64,000 bases of DNA from Cordia subcordata (Eukaryota; Streptophyta; Magnoliopsida; Boraginales; Cordiaceae): the NCBI GenBank assembly GCA_028554755.1, contig JAPTOF010000016.1, forward strand, positions 7,663,001-7,727,000, in the 5' to 3' direction. This document shows positions 1 to 11,558 of this stretch, piece after piece. Numbering within the stretch: position 1 is the stretch's first letter; every line of letters starts with the position of its first letter. The position numbers and the translations under genes were made by a program. Below the pieces are notes generated by a model. That model was not told the origin of the DNA. It made no database searches and saw nothing but the letters and a program-made list of their open reading frames with translations.

Positions 1-266
1 GCATCGAGAAGCTTTCGAAACCATGAAATGGAGAGCAGGGCTGGGGGCTGATCAGGTGCGGGCGAGTCTAGAGGATTATTCGACGACCCATCATTAGCCG
101 CGGTGGTGTTGGGGAGGAGATCGGAGACGTATTCAGCAACGTGTTTCTGGAACAATTCGAGGCCTTCGAGCTCTTGCTCGTGGTGGTAGTTCTCCATGGG
201 GTTGAGCTGGTTCCGGCGGATGCTAATGCGGTTCAAGAACGAACCTTGGTTGTCCGTCGGCGGCAT
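1..266 (-). CDS. ROH1: ROH1/BYPASS1-like (DUF793) protein, 5' end only
   Basis: The reverse strand opens at 266 with MPPTDNQGSFLNRISIRR and stays open for 88 codons to the window edge. The opening, the following HEQELEGLELFQKHVAEYVSDLL and the later ISWFRKLLD segment match my recollection of the N-terminus of Arabidopsis ROH1 and its DUF793 relatives (BYPASS1-related). ROH1 is reported to bind EXO70 exocyst subunits and to affect polarized secretion, including seed-coat pectin deposition; its biochemical function is otherwise unclear. Codons are GC-rich compared with the AT-rich flanks, as expected for real coding sequence. The ATG is the only in-frame start that fits the family N-terminus, and the DNA just upstream is A/T homopolymer. 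The C-terminal part lies outside the window, so integrity cannot be judged. Family sure; ROH1 rather than a close paralogue likely. Confidence 0.85.
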   Translation of the reverse strand, partial: MPPTDNQGSFLNRISIRRNQLNPMENYHHEQELEGLELFQKHVAEYVSDLLPNTTAANDGSSNNPLDSPAPDQPPALLSISWFRKLLD

Positions 267-1699
267 GGTTAACGATGAACGATATTAGATCGGAAAATTT
301 AAAAAAAAAAAAAAAAATTGGGTTTGGTTTAATATTTGAGAAAATGTTATGAATATTTTTCTTTTGTCTTTTTCTTTGTATTATAATTTTTGTTACTATT
401 TTTCTTTCTTTTCTTTTTTTTTTTTTAGTGTTTGAGAATGAAGGAACAAAATATGTATATGTATGACTTGGTTGGTTATATACGACGAGAATGTGGGGGG
501 AGATAAAGGTCGTTAGATGTTGGACGATGTCTTGATGACTTGGTGCTTCTTTTTTTTTAAAAAAAAAAAACAACAAATGTTTTTTATTCTTTTATTATTT
601 ATTTATATATTTATTTATTATCGTTTTGAATAGCACTTGAGTAGCCATGCTTGTGGTGCTACAATTACGGGGGATATCAATGGTCTCATCTGAATTTGAG
701 CTTGAATTAAGATCGGGTTTGTTTCTTGATTATCTTTATCCTTTTCCTAATTCAAGAAATTAATGATAATACAATTATATATATAGTTAATTTATTATTA
801 ATTTTCACATTGGATGAACGATATTGTTTTCATTATAATTAATCTTTATTCTTATTGTTCATAATTGCTCTTTTGGTTTAGATGGATCTGTTTTCCATAG
901 TATAAAATTATTTATCCTCAAAGATGTCATTTTGGACTTTTTTTTCTTTTTTCTTTTTGCAAAATTACGCATTAAGTCCTCAATACCATATCCAGAATTG
1001 ATTTTCAAATTATACCAGTTTTTGAGTTTATTTTTTTGACATTATTGTGGGGAGAAAGGCCAATATACAAGGTTGATTTTCTTCTTTTTCTTTTTTTTTT
1101 TCTTTTTCTTTCTTTCTTTCTTTTTTTTTTTTAATGGCAGAATATTATAATTTCCACGTCGTCGGAAAGAGTCACAAGAGGTAGGGCGTTGAACGCGTTC
1201 TTGTTAGAAAGTCTGGTCTCACCTCTTACGCCAAATGTGGCTAATAAAGAGCTAACTTGGATCTAAAAGTTTCGTTGTAATATTATATAAGTAAGATTCA
1301 ATAATTATAATTATAAAATGTTAATAAATTATCATAAAATAATATAAATAATTTTTAATTATCAGATTTTACTCGTAACATTATGTTTGGATCTGCACCA
1401 CATATTAGAATATCACGGGATGAATTTGTTCACAGTGTGCTTATTTTTATTTTGTTTTGACACGTTAATTAGAGAGAGACAAAATATCAAACTCAAGAAA
1501 ATCAATGCATGTAGCTAGGCTAAAGTCCGGCTTTTTAGATTAAGGATAAAAATTATTAATATTTGTGAGTAATGCATCCAAGATAATTACTATATATTAG
1601 TAACATCTTACATTAAATAATTAATATTCCTTTCACTTACGCATGGCTTTGGCATGAATGCATATTCTCTCTTATTTTTTATTCTCTCTAATAAAAGAG
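267..1699. other. Upstream region of the ROH1-like gene, no gene seen
   Basis: AT-rich, with poly-A/T runs at about 300-317, 414-425 and 549-570 and pyrimidine-rich C/T tracts at about 357-425 and 1078-1132. It should contain the 5' leader and promoter of the minus-strand ROH1-like gene. Open frames here are low-complexity Phe/Lys stretches and not credible genes. Confidence 0.5.
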
Positions 1700-1908
1700 A
1701 GATAATTTTATCCATTCAAATAAGATTAAATTAATATTAATCTTTTATTTTAAAATTAATACAAATAAGATTAAACTAATATTAACCCTTTATTTTAAAA
1801 TTAAAGGGAAAGAAATATATTGATAAATAATTTGAATTTCGAAATAAAGGGTCTAGATTAATAAAGGATTAAGATTAATTTAACTTTATTTGAATGATTG
1901 AGATTATC
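1700..1908. mobile_element. Foldback MITE-like element
   Basis: The left arm (about 1700-1755) and the right arm (about 1854-1908) are imperfect reverse complements: AGATAATTTTATCCATTCAA against AGATAATCTCAATCATTCAA, continuing for about 50 bases. The left half also holds a direct repeat of about 42 bases (near 1717-1759 and 1762-1803). It has no coding potential. This is typical of a small palindromic non-autonomous DNA transposon; superfamily not determined. Confidence 0.55.
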
Positions 1909-3469
1909 TATAATGCCCTTCTACATTAGTTTTTGTGAGATTTGTGTACACTTTATAATGATTTGGGCTTATTATTACTATCATTAAGGGTATAAAAAAT
2001 TTTGGGACAGTTGATTAAACTTAATGTAGTGACAGGCCAATAGTTGAACCTGAATTGTTACATTATCTCTTTTATATATTAAAAAAATAAAAAAATAAGA
2101 TAAGATCTAAGTCCCACCAAAAAGCCACGTATCAGAAATAAAATTTGATCATATGAATTGGGCTACTGTAAAATATATTGTTTAAGATAAAAGAGGTGAT
2201 TAGCTTAATTTACGGGCATTGGATTGGGACTATCATGCATGTTTGTTGATCCAATACTCACAAGACAATTCTTTTGGGCAATCAATAACGCCTCACTATT
2301 CCTTAGACGACTCAGTGACTTCATAATCAAATGGGAGAAAGACCAAGTCAACTACTTCTGACTTAAAAGCAACTTTTTTTTCTTCTCCTTTGGTTGTTGT
2401 TAGGGTCAGCCAGCAAGAATGGAATCAAATAAGAAGAGACTTAGCCGAGCTCAACCCCCGTCAAAGCCGTCCAGTTGGAAATCAATGATTATTAATCGTT
2501 TCACAGGACTAAAGGAGGTTACATTTATTTGAGTCGGGTTTTGATTCTTTAAAACGTTATGAAGAGAGATAAAAAGGTAATAACAAAACAGTATAATTAT
2601 TTAATATCTGTACACTTAAATTGCATTCTTAATATAATCTCAATTTTGTAGCCGTAGGCAGCCCAGCTGAATTAACTAATGATAGCCGCACGTGAAATTG
2701 CACGAGAGCACTTCGATTATGAGCCGAGAGATGCGAACATAGTAACCCTAAAATACCTTCTGCGCTATCTTAAAGACAAAAAAAATTTATTTTGAGACTG
2801 TGACCGGTTGCGGAGCACTTCCTCCGCAAGACACTTGATGTTTTTTTTCAGGGCTTTGGGGCTGACGTAATGATACGTTTTCTTCTAGCCATATCATATT
2901 AGTTTGGTTAATTTCTTTTGGCCCTTTGCTGCAACACTATTAGCCCTGTAGCCAAGTCAATTCTTACAACAATCTTACGAAGCTCACCTAACCTTTGCCA
3001 ATTGCTTTTCTAAAATTTTCTGTGTCTTGTGAAATGGAATAGTTGCTTTTTCATGAAGACAAGCTTTGCCTTTATGTACTTTCTTGTCTTCTTCAAATCA
3101 AACAAGATGAGCTCAATGAGTGAAAAAGTTGACTTTTCGATCCAACTCCATGAATTTCCCAACCAACGAAAAGGATCTCCCTTTACACTGAAAAAGAAAA
3201 AAAGAAAAAGGAATTTTTTATTTACTTAAAATCTCAATTTTACTACCTCTAGTTTTGATATATCGCAATGTGCCACTTTTCAATGTTAAAATTGATTGAT
3301 AGCGCCATTACTGAATATAAATCAATTAGAGATTAAATCATTAACAATTCTAATTAATTGCGTACGAGACTTATATGAGCAAGATATATATCTACGTCAA
3401 ATCATGCAGACGAGCAAAAGGAGTGATTACGTAAGAGTTAGAGATGAAATAGTAAACGTTTATTTTTAA
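1909..3469. other. Intergenic, no gene recognised
   Basis: AT-rich sequence without a coding frame resembling a known family. The segment 2130-3230 is slightly richer in GC, but no exon or RNA gene could be supported. Confidence 0.4.
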
Positions 3470-4245
3470 GACACTGTTCGACAACAGTATTTTAATTAGT
3501 GTTTAGTGTTTTGACTTGGTTAAACCATTATCTCTTCCTATTTTTGTTATTCGATAAAATAGTGTTTTAGGTCATATTTTTAGTTGAAATAGTATTTGAA
3601 ATAGTATTTTTGAAACGTTAACATTTTTAACGTTTCAAGTATTGGATAGTGTTTTATTTTTTATTTTGGCAATTTTACCCTCTCTTCATTATTTTTTTGG
3701 TAATTCTACCTACTATACTAACTCTTTCTACATTTTTATATTTTCTTTCACAAGTATAAATCTAAAATAACATAAAAAGCAATTTGAAATCCTATCTATA
3801 TCAAAATATACTAAAAAAGTGTAAGTCTTATTCATCTATTTTTATTTTTCTTGACAAAATAAATCTTTGATCAATTAAAAAATATTTCTACAATAATAAT
3901 ATTTTTTGTAATATTAATAAAATTAATTTATCAAAAGTAATTTTATTATACTTTAATAATCAAATGTTATTACAAGAAACATATATTTAATTATGAAATA
4001 AATTATCTCATTTCAATAATAGTAATAATAATTATATTTATCATAACATAATAACTTAATACCAATGTCTTTTTATGTCATTTTATATTCATCAACTAAT
4101 CAAACAGCTAATTTTATCGAACACATATTATTCAAACAACTATCCGCTAATAGCTAAAATACAATAGCTATCAGCTACTCAAACCACTATCTGCTACTTA
4201 AACAGCTATCTGCTACTCTAACCGCTAATTTTGCCAAACAGGCCC
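3470..4245. mobile_element. Decayed MITE, PIF/Harbinger or hAT type
   Basis: The left end GACACTGTTCGACAA and the reverse complement of the right end, GGGCCTGTTTGGCAA, match at about 10 of 15 positions and are flanked by TAA on both sides. Next to the right end, at about 4138-4230, are about three degenerate copies of a CTATCTGCTACTCAAAC-like motif, as in the subterminal repeats of DNA transposons. No coding capacity. Confidence 0.45.
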
Positions 4246-4491
4246 TAAGTCTTTAGATTATTCTAGACTCCTCATTCCTATAGCTTATACAAGAAAATGC
4301 CAGGAAGAATATTATTGTGACATAAAAATTCCTGAGACTTAATAACTATTGGAAAAAAGATCTCGAGGGCCGGCTGAAAAAAAAAAGAAAGATGGAGATA
4401 ATGAGAGATAATGGAAAGATATGAAAAATTAATGGAGCTAGAAAAGGATTCCAAGTTGTTGCCTTCTCCATAACGTCCGGCCAGGAAATAG

Positions 4492-4492
<1 letters not shown>

Positions 4493-4525
<33 letters not shown>
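4493..4525. repeat. (TTA)n microsatellite
   Basis: About eleven consecutive TTA/ATT units. The Ile- and Asn-rich open frames across it on the minus strand are artefacts of this repeat. Confidence 0.9.
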
Positions 4526-4528
<3 letters not shown>

Positions 4529-4692
4529 ATTATATGATAATCCCCCATTTTATTCTTCTTTAGCAAAGAAATTAACTGTTTTGGAATCTCAGTAAACATT
4601 CTAAAACCAAAGGGCCTAACAAGGCTGCAATTAGTTGACCAATGCTTGGTTTTCGGATTACATATTAGAATTATCTGTGACAATTAATTTAA

Positions 4693-5493
4693 GGTTACGT
4701 TTGGTATGCATGAATAGTCTATAATGGAATCGTTGTTCTAGCTTTTCATTTTCTTTCTTATATTTGGTGGAACTAATTGAAATTGGAAAGTCCATTCCTA
4801 TAGAATGACCTTTCTAGGAAAAAGTAGGAAAACTTATTCCTTAGCGAATCCCAATGAATGAATATTTCAATTTAAGTTGAAATCATAAAAAAATAAAATA
4901 AAACCAAACAAATAAATTTATTATTTCCTATCCACACTCACAAATCTTCAAATGTTATTAACCAAATAAAAAGTTAAAAAATTTGAAAGTAATAAATTAA
5001 AAATACACATTTTTTTATTTTTAATTCTTTTTCACCCAAAAATAGGCGTACTTTATTGGATAATTAATTTTTCTCTTAATTATGTTAGAAAAGTAAATAA
5101 ATTGAAATATGGTGATAAAAATAAAAAAACGATTGCACGAATAATGCTATGCTTTATTGTTGGTCAAAAGACAAAGAGTATTTTAGTTTATGTTAATATT
5201 GTATAAAAATAATTATCTTGTATAAGTCTAAAATTTATGCCAAATTAATGAACATGTCAAAATTAATGAACAATATTTTGGTTAATCGAATTGGTTTTTA
5301 TTCTATTCTTATTTGTTTTAAAATAATTTTACCAAATATATCAAATAAGATAGTCATTTTATTCTAATTTTTTTTTTTGTAATTTTAAGCAAATACAAGA
5401 GAAAGAAAAAATATTCTATGATCATTCTGATTTAAATTCTTTTCTGTTTTGAATGACTATTTTTTTAAACTATTTTATCATACCAAATAGACC
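4693..5493. mobile_element. Non-autonomous TIR element, about 800 bp
   Basis: The left terminus GGTTACGTTTGGTATG and the reverse complement of the right terminus GGTCTATTTGGTATG agree closely. The interior is AT-rich and non-coding. It resembles long Tourist-like MITEs; the target duplication is not clear. Confidence 0.45.
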
Positions 5494-5640
5494 ATAACAT
5501 TAAAAAAATAAAATATAAATCAGTTTAGCCTAATTGTTAATGTCAATTTTGGTTGTTTTGTTTGTATATTTATTTATTTTTTATTCCTTTCCCTCGGTTC
5601 GTGTCGGACGAGAAAGCTAGGAGGCCGCCAGTTGCGTGTG

Positions 5641-5695
5641 TTTGGGGGGGGGGGCGGGGGGGCGGGGGTTCTGGTGGTTGTTGGGGTGGTGAAGC
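5641..5695 (+). repeat. G-tract, potential G-quadruplex
   Basis: Runs of 12, 7 and 5 G separated by single C bases at about 5644-5669, followed by shorter GG and GGGG runs, inside otherwise AT-rich DNA. The proline-rich reverse frame over it is a compositional artefact. Confidence 0.7.
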
Positions 5696-5750
5696 GAGGT
5701 ACAGTGGTGGTGCATTGAGAGCGATGAATAAGTTCTGTGTAAGACATTTA

Positions 5751-5977
5751 TGATCTGTTTGTATTGATTTTTTTTTTTTGGAAAAAATATTTTTTTTTGA
5801 AAAAGTAATATTAAATTTATAATAACTATTTGATTTAGCTTTTAAAAACATTAAAATTCTGAAAAAAAACTCAAATAAAGCTTTTTTTATAAACCAGAAT
5901 TTTCAACTTATAAAAAAAATTATTTTTCAAAAGTTGTTAAAAAAACACTTTTAAAAAAAGTTAATCCAAAAGAGCCC
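5751..5977. mobile_element. PIF/Harbinger-type MITE, copy A
   Basis: A 227-bp element flanked by TTA at 5748-5750 and 5978-5980. The interior shares with the other copies in this window an ordered set of motifs: a long A/T start, AATAACTATTTGATT, an AAAACTC segment, TTTTCAACTTAT, TTTTCAAAAGTTGTTAAAA, then a terminal CCAAAAGAGCCC. Confidence 0.65.
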
Positions 5978-8849
5978 TTAATAATTTTTTGGTTTGTTTT
6001 TTGTTTTTTCCAAATATGAAGGTTTTCTTTTTGAACTCGTCACCCCAACTCAAGTTCTCACTCCCTATGGCATTAGGACTGTACATTTACCAGAGAACCC
6101 AATCTCCAACCCGACAAGTCATGTATGGGAATATTAATTTCAGGGAATCAGGGAATTAGGGAAAAAATATTGGAGATGAGGAGAAATTTTGAGAAAATGA
6201 GTTGGGGATCGGAATAAATTTTTTTTTGGAAAAAAACCCGAAACTCGACCTTTTTTTTATTACTTTTTTTAATATGTGTATGTTATAATAGGTGTGTGTG
6301 TGTGTATCATATATTTGTTGGATTGTATTTTTTGTTTATACTGTGGATTTTTGAATTATGATTGACTGATTATAAGATATGAATGTATTGTTGAATTGTG
6401 CTTTTTGTTTATGTTTTGGACATATGAGTTATGATTCACTAGTTATATATTATATTATATTTTTAAGTTTGAATTATGTAATATGTTTTTATTTACACTT
6501 TGAAGTCTAGATTTATAATTATTTTGTTGATGAACGATGATAATTTTTATTTGTTCAGCAAGGCATGTTAATACTTATTAATAGTTGAAACTTATATTAG
6601 TAGAATTAATTTTAAACCCTTTTTAAAAAGTTTGGGGATTCTTTAATTCCCAGTACATTTTTCCCATTCCCTATTTTCTCAAAATGCGTTCCTCATTGGT
6701 GTACTAGGGTAGAGAATGGAACAAAGTCCCTTTCCCAAAAATTATTTCGGGAAAAAATATTTTGTTGATTGGGGCAGGAAATCCCCAATGAACACCCCTA
6801 TATGGCATTTGAATCTAAGATATCATCTCTTGGTGAAGTATTCTCAATCACTTGAACTGTTCCTAAAGGTTATACGCAATTATTAAACAATGTATCTGTA
6901 AAATGAAAATATGTTGAAGAACGCTAGTGTCCCATTTTCATTTAACTATCCGGATTATAAGTTGGGAGACTTTAACTTAATTCTAATGTGAAAAAAAGGT
7001 TTTGATAGTGGATTACAAGGCGTATGTGATTGATCAACAATGTGTGTAGCAACAATAAATCAACACATCCACACCCCCACCCTACCTCCACACGAGGCAA
7101 GATCAGCCTGTGGTGGATGTAATTAGATATACACATAGCTTGTGTGTATGATTAATTAACTTAACCAACTTTACTTTAAAAAGCAAAACCCTAATGTCTA
7201 TTCTCACTAATTAGATTCTTAATGTCATGGTAGGCCCAAACCCCACTTAATTGCTCCCCCTTAAAGCTAAGAATAATCATTTTACTTTTCAATTGCTCCC
7301 CAGGGATGTCCATTTTCATATGATTTTTTTTATTACTTTCAAATCCAGCTTCCGGAGCATCTAAGAAAAAGTCATACATCTTTACATCAGATGTGGTGGA
7401 TGAGTTGCATCAATCGATTGGATATATCATTGTCTCTTGTCAGTACCTTTCTACGTATTTGCATATGTAAAACATACAAGATATTGTAACTAATCTTGTT
7501 CTTAATCAAATTCTCACGTAATGTTATCATTTGAATGTTACAAGAACGTTCATGTACAACTGAATCGTAACTATATAAAATTCATGAACTTCCATATATA
7601 TAATGTTTGGAGGGGACACAAGTTCAATATCCAGACCTAACTATTAAAAATTTTTAGATAATAATAGAAATCTAGGACCTTCCTATCTAGTGACTGCATG
7701 GATTAGTTTTCTCTTCCTTTTTTTTTTTTGCATTTTTTTAATTTTTCTTAAATATCCTATAAACATGGTACTCTAACACTCGGATTCTAGCCATGTTTTT
7801 GCGTTAAAATTCATTTGACTTACAAAGTGACGGGCCTCACGAATTTTGTTTAATAAAATTCTGCAATTAGAAAAGATAATTCTGATTAAAAAAAAAAGAA
7901 AAGAAAGGAAAATTAAGTTTTAGTAGTGACAAAACAAAAAAATGAAAACAACAAAGTTAAATTGACAGTAGACAAATTGAAACACACAAAATGCAACTTA
8001 CATTTGGACGACAGGAAGAAGAATGTAACGTTAAAAAGGCAAACACCTAAATTAAAGCAGTGAAACAATTGAGGAAGCAGGATTCGAGACAACCTATTTA
8101 TATAATTTTACTACCTATAACTTACTATTGGAATTACCCTGTACATAGGTTTATTATGGACAATCTTGATTCGATTTCTAGATTTATTAATTTTCTAATT
8201 CCTAGGTTAATACTGTTGAAAGACCTTATAGATTCATTATTATGTATAGTCTAGATTTATTCAATTTCTTAGATTCAAGAATATATTTTTTTAATTTCAA
8301 AGTCATATGATATCTTATTAAACATTTATTAAGAAATCTTGGATCAGTAACATAAAGCATAATAACACAAATACCTTATGTAAAGAGAAATAATAATTAA
8401 GCTGACAGCTATTTTCAAATTAAGAATAATAATTATTAAGTCTAGAAAAGAATCTTAAATAATATTATAATATATGATGACCTACGAGATACGCCTATAT
8501 ATTAGATATGATCACCTCTAAGAATTTGAGTGAAATGGGCCAAATGTCGTCAATGATGACACTTATTGACGTTCCTCATAGGCAGTATGTGTTTGATATT
8601 CTTGCTGGTAAAGCAATAATAATCAAGAAGCTGTGTAGAGATTCACTGTACAAGAAGGTTGTGGAGGCTTGATACCATTCGAAACTAGTTCACATTTATT
8701 CGTGCTGTGTACTTATTTTTAATAGAAAATATTAAATTAAGTTAAATTTATTTATTTTTAATAGTACATAAAAAATTTAGTCATGAATATTTTGTGCTTT
8801 TTATAAATATTTTTAAATAATAAATATTAAATTTACTTAGGTTTAATCT
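5978..8849. other. Intergenic; no intact gene, a possible short exon-like frame at 8535-8672
   Basis: Mostly AT-rich and non-coding. At about 8535-8672 an open plus-strand frame of 45 codons begins MGQMSSMMTLIDVPHRQY and ends DSLYKKVVEA before a TGA. Its composition is more protein-like than the surroundings, so it could be a stray exon or a gene relic, but I recognise no family. The frames at 7191-7379 and 8060-8254 look random. Confidence 0.3.
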
Positions 8850-9430
8850 TTATGATTCACAAACAAAAAACATTTTAAAGCTTTTAAGTATTAATTAATT
8901 AGCAATTTAAAATTTTAAATTAAAACTAATAATATATACATACACATACACACACACACACACATATATATACCATAATAAGTAACTTTTGGAATTCACA
9001 AATGAATTATATTTTAAGCATTAATTGATTGATTATTTTATTTTTAATTAAAACTAATAATTTAATTATATCTACAAAGACAAAAATAATAAAAATAAAA
9101 TAAATAATAAATAATAAATAATAAATTATTATACAAGCTAATAATAAAATATTCATTGCTATATAAACGTTGATATAATACTCTCATAATGCTCAAAAAA
9201 ATATTTTTTTTAAAACTAAACAATAAATTTACTTGCATTTAATCTTTTGAAACTTACAAATGAATATTATTTTAAGAATTAATTTAATTAAAAATTGAAT
9301 TTCTAACACTAATAATTTATATATAGATAATAGATAAGAAATAATTTTTTTTAGAATTCACAAATAAATTTAATTTTAAGCATTGATTGATTGTCCATAT
9401 AATATTTCAATTAAAGCTAATAATGTATAT
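8850..9430. repeat. Cluster of diverged direct repeats
   Basis: A unit of about 70-80 bases is seen about four times (near 8852-8935, 8990-9062, 9255-9320, 9353-9425). Each begins with a TTCACAAATGAATT-like segment, then TTTTAAGCATTAATTGATT and an AATTAAAACTAATAAT-like end. Spacing is irregular and the copies are well diverged. A short CA/TA microsatellite lies at about 8940-8970. Confidence 0.5.
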
Positions 9431-9626
9431 TCATATAGATAAGAAATAATAGAAAGCAAAAAAATAAAAAGTAAAATAACCATGCCATGTAATTATTGAC
9501 ATAGCAATATCACAATGCTCAAAAAAGTATTACTTTTATATATAGTATAAATAACATTGCACTAGTTGGTAGTGTCAACCGTTGCAATCTTGGCAAAAAA
9601 ATAGGAAGTTCAGCTCCACGTCCCCT

Positions 9627-9658
<32 letters not shown>
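9627..9658. repeat. (TA)n microsatellite
   Basis: About 15 consecutive AT units. Confidence 0.9.
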
Positions 9659-9662
<4 letters not shown>

Positions 9663-10530
9663 TTGGCTAATAATGAATTATATGGGAATTGCCGCCTCTC
9701 TTTTCATTAAAAAAAGAAAAAGAAAAAGAAAAACACTGGTTTTCTTTACACCAAGATTACCTGTTGCATTGTTGCGTTGTGTGTTTGATGTCATTCAAGA
9801 TAAAATGAATAAATAATTAGAACAAGCTAAGTACTTTTTTTGAAAATGTAAATGAAATTTTTTAAATAAAGTAACTGCATAATAAATTACTTATCTATTC
9901 TTCAGTTTCTTTGAACTAAATTATTCCTTTAATTGTTGGTTTCTTCTTAATTTAAACTCTTCCTTTTGACTTGTGACATAAATTTCCAGTGCTTTTGAAG
10001 AATATAATTAATCCTCCTATTGACCGTATCATTCAGCTCATGATAATGTCTGACGTCTCATTTAGGTTATTACAATCGCCGACACAGTCGATGACAGATC
10101 ATCTTTGCATAAAAAGCGTGGAATAATTTTATATCTTGTTTTGAAACACCTGCAATTTCACTGAACCCTGTGAAATTCATTGCATCACATGATTAGAAAG
10201 AGGAACTACATTGAAGCCAAAGAGGAGATATGTTTTCAACGATCTTTGCTTGTCGACCCAGTAAGTCCACACATAATATAATCTTACTTGAACTTAAAAA
10301 CTATACCAAAAGGAGGGGAAATTGATAGAGTCTTTGCACGTGGGCAAGTTTAATGTTTTATAAATTAGTGGCAGTAACTCTCAAACTTGAGATCGTTTGA
10401 TTTTCATGCACTGATATCATGATACAATTATTAACTCATCTAAAAGTTTAAACTCGATAATGAGTGTAAAAATATAAATTTTCTACACTTTGTCGTCGAA
10501 CCTCATGTTGGTGTATATATTTATTGCATT

Positions 10531-10532
<2 letters not shown>

Positions 10533-10569
<37 letters not shown>
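10533..10569. repeat. (TA)n microsatellite
   Basis: About 18 TA units. The open frame over it with a Tyr-Ile repeat is an artefact. Confidence 0.9.
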
Positions 10570-10572
<3 letters not shown>

Positions 10573-11249
10573 CCCCGAAGTCTATAAAAGTAGGGCAAGT
10601 TTAAAACTTTTGGTAAGTGGCCTGGGGTTAAGACACACAATTGGATACTCATTCATGAATAGTAATTATTTTTGGAGCTCTCCAACCTTGCTATCAAGGC
10701 GAATTCGGAGCAAAAATTGTGGCAAGCTTGAGAAAATTATTTCTCCTAAACTCGTAAATTAAACCTTAGTAATAATTAACACTTCAAATATCAGCCAAGG
10801 AAAAGTCAGGGGCATGACAAAAGGGGAAAGTGAAGACATGAATCTATTGACATTTAAGCAAAAGAAATCAGTAAAAAATGTACGTGATTTGGGGAAGATA
10901 ATTATTTTAAAGGAAAAGGATAAATGGACGTTCTAGTCCTTTATCTTTGACTCTTTTGATAATAAAATTTCTTATTTTTAAAACGCAACCATATTCTTTT
11001 TTTTATTTTTGTAAGTTGTGATGTCATTAATCCTAAACTCAAAAAAGTCAAGAAATTAATGAGGTTAAGATTAATATTTTGACAAGTCATAAAGACAAGG
11101 GATTGATAACTTTACAAACTTTAAAGATAAAAGACTAATATAGTCACAAATTAAAAACATAAAAAACTGAAATTTTTTCAACACCCAAAAAAAAAAGAAA
11201 GAAAAAAGGAGGAAGAAGAGAGGAAAGGGGCAGGGAAGGGTGTACGTGA
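10570..11249. other. Distal upstream region of MYB103, no gene seen
   Basis: AT-rich sequence leading into the MYB103 promoter. No open frame or RNA gene could be supported. A-rich and GA-rich stretches start at about 11170. Confidence 0.4.
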
Positions 11250-11284
11250 ACCAACCGGCAGCATTAGGAGTACGTGAAGTTGGT
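11250..11284. promoter_or_regulatory. Two candidate SMRE/AC-type MYB sites upstream of MYB103
   Basis: ACCAACC on the plus strand at 11250-11256 and ACCAACT on the minus strand (AGTTGGT at 11278-11284) both fit the secondary-wall MYB-responsive consensus ACC(A/T)A(A/C)(T/C), the site type bound by MYB46/MYB83; ACCAACC is also an AC element. They lie about 275-310 bases before the MYB103 start codon. Seven-base motifs occur by chance; the pairing and location make them worth noting. Confidence 0.4.
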
Positions 11285-11558
11285 TACATAATACTTGTCT
11301 ACGTAGAGACTCTGAAAAAAAAAAAAAACTCTGATTACAAAAAAAAAGAAGTTTGATAAACCGTCACTTTAGGGTTAGATGAGATGATGGGGCCTATTTG
11401 AGGGGCCACTTTCCCAGACAACGTCGGCTCCATTTAGTTGCGACATACATAAAGAAACCATGAGAGTCGTCACTTGCTAATTCACTTGGGCAGCTCAAGA
11501 AATCCGAAAAAAAAAAAAAAAAAAGACACAAGGGAAAAAAAAAAAAGAAAGGAAAAAA

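Noticed and set aside
223..576. 117-codon minus-strand frame upstream of ROH1
   Set aside because: Out of frame with the ROH1 start and composed of Phe/Lys runs from A/T homopolymers.
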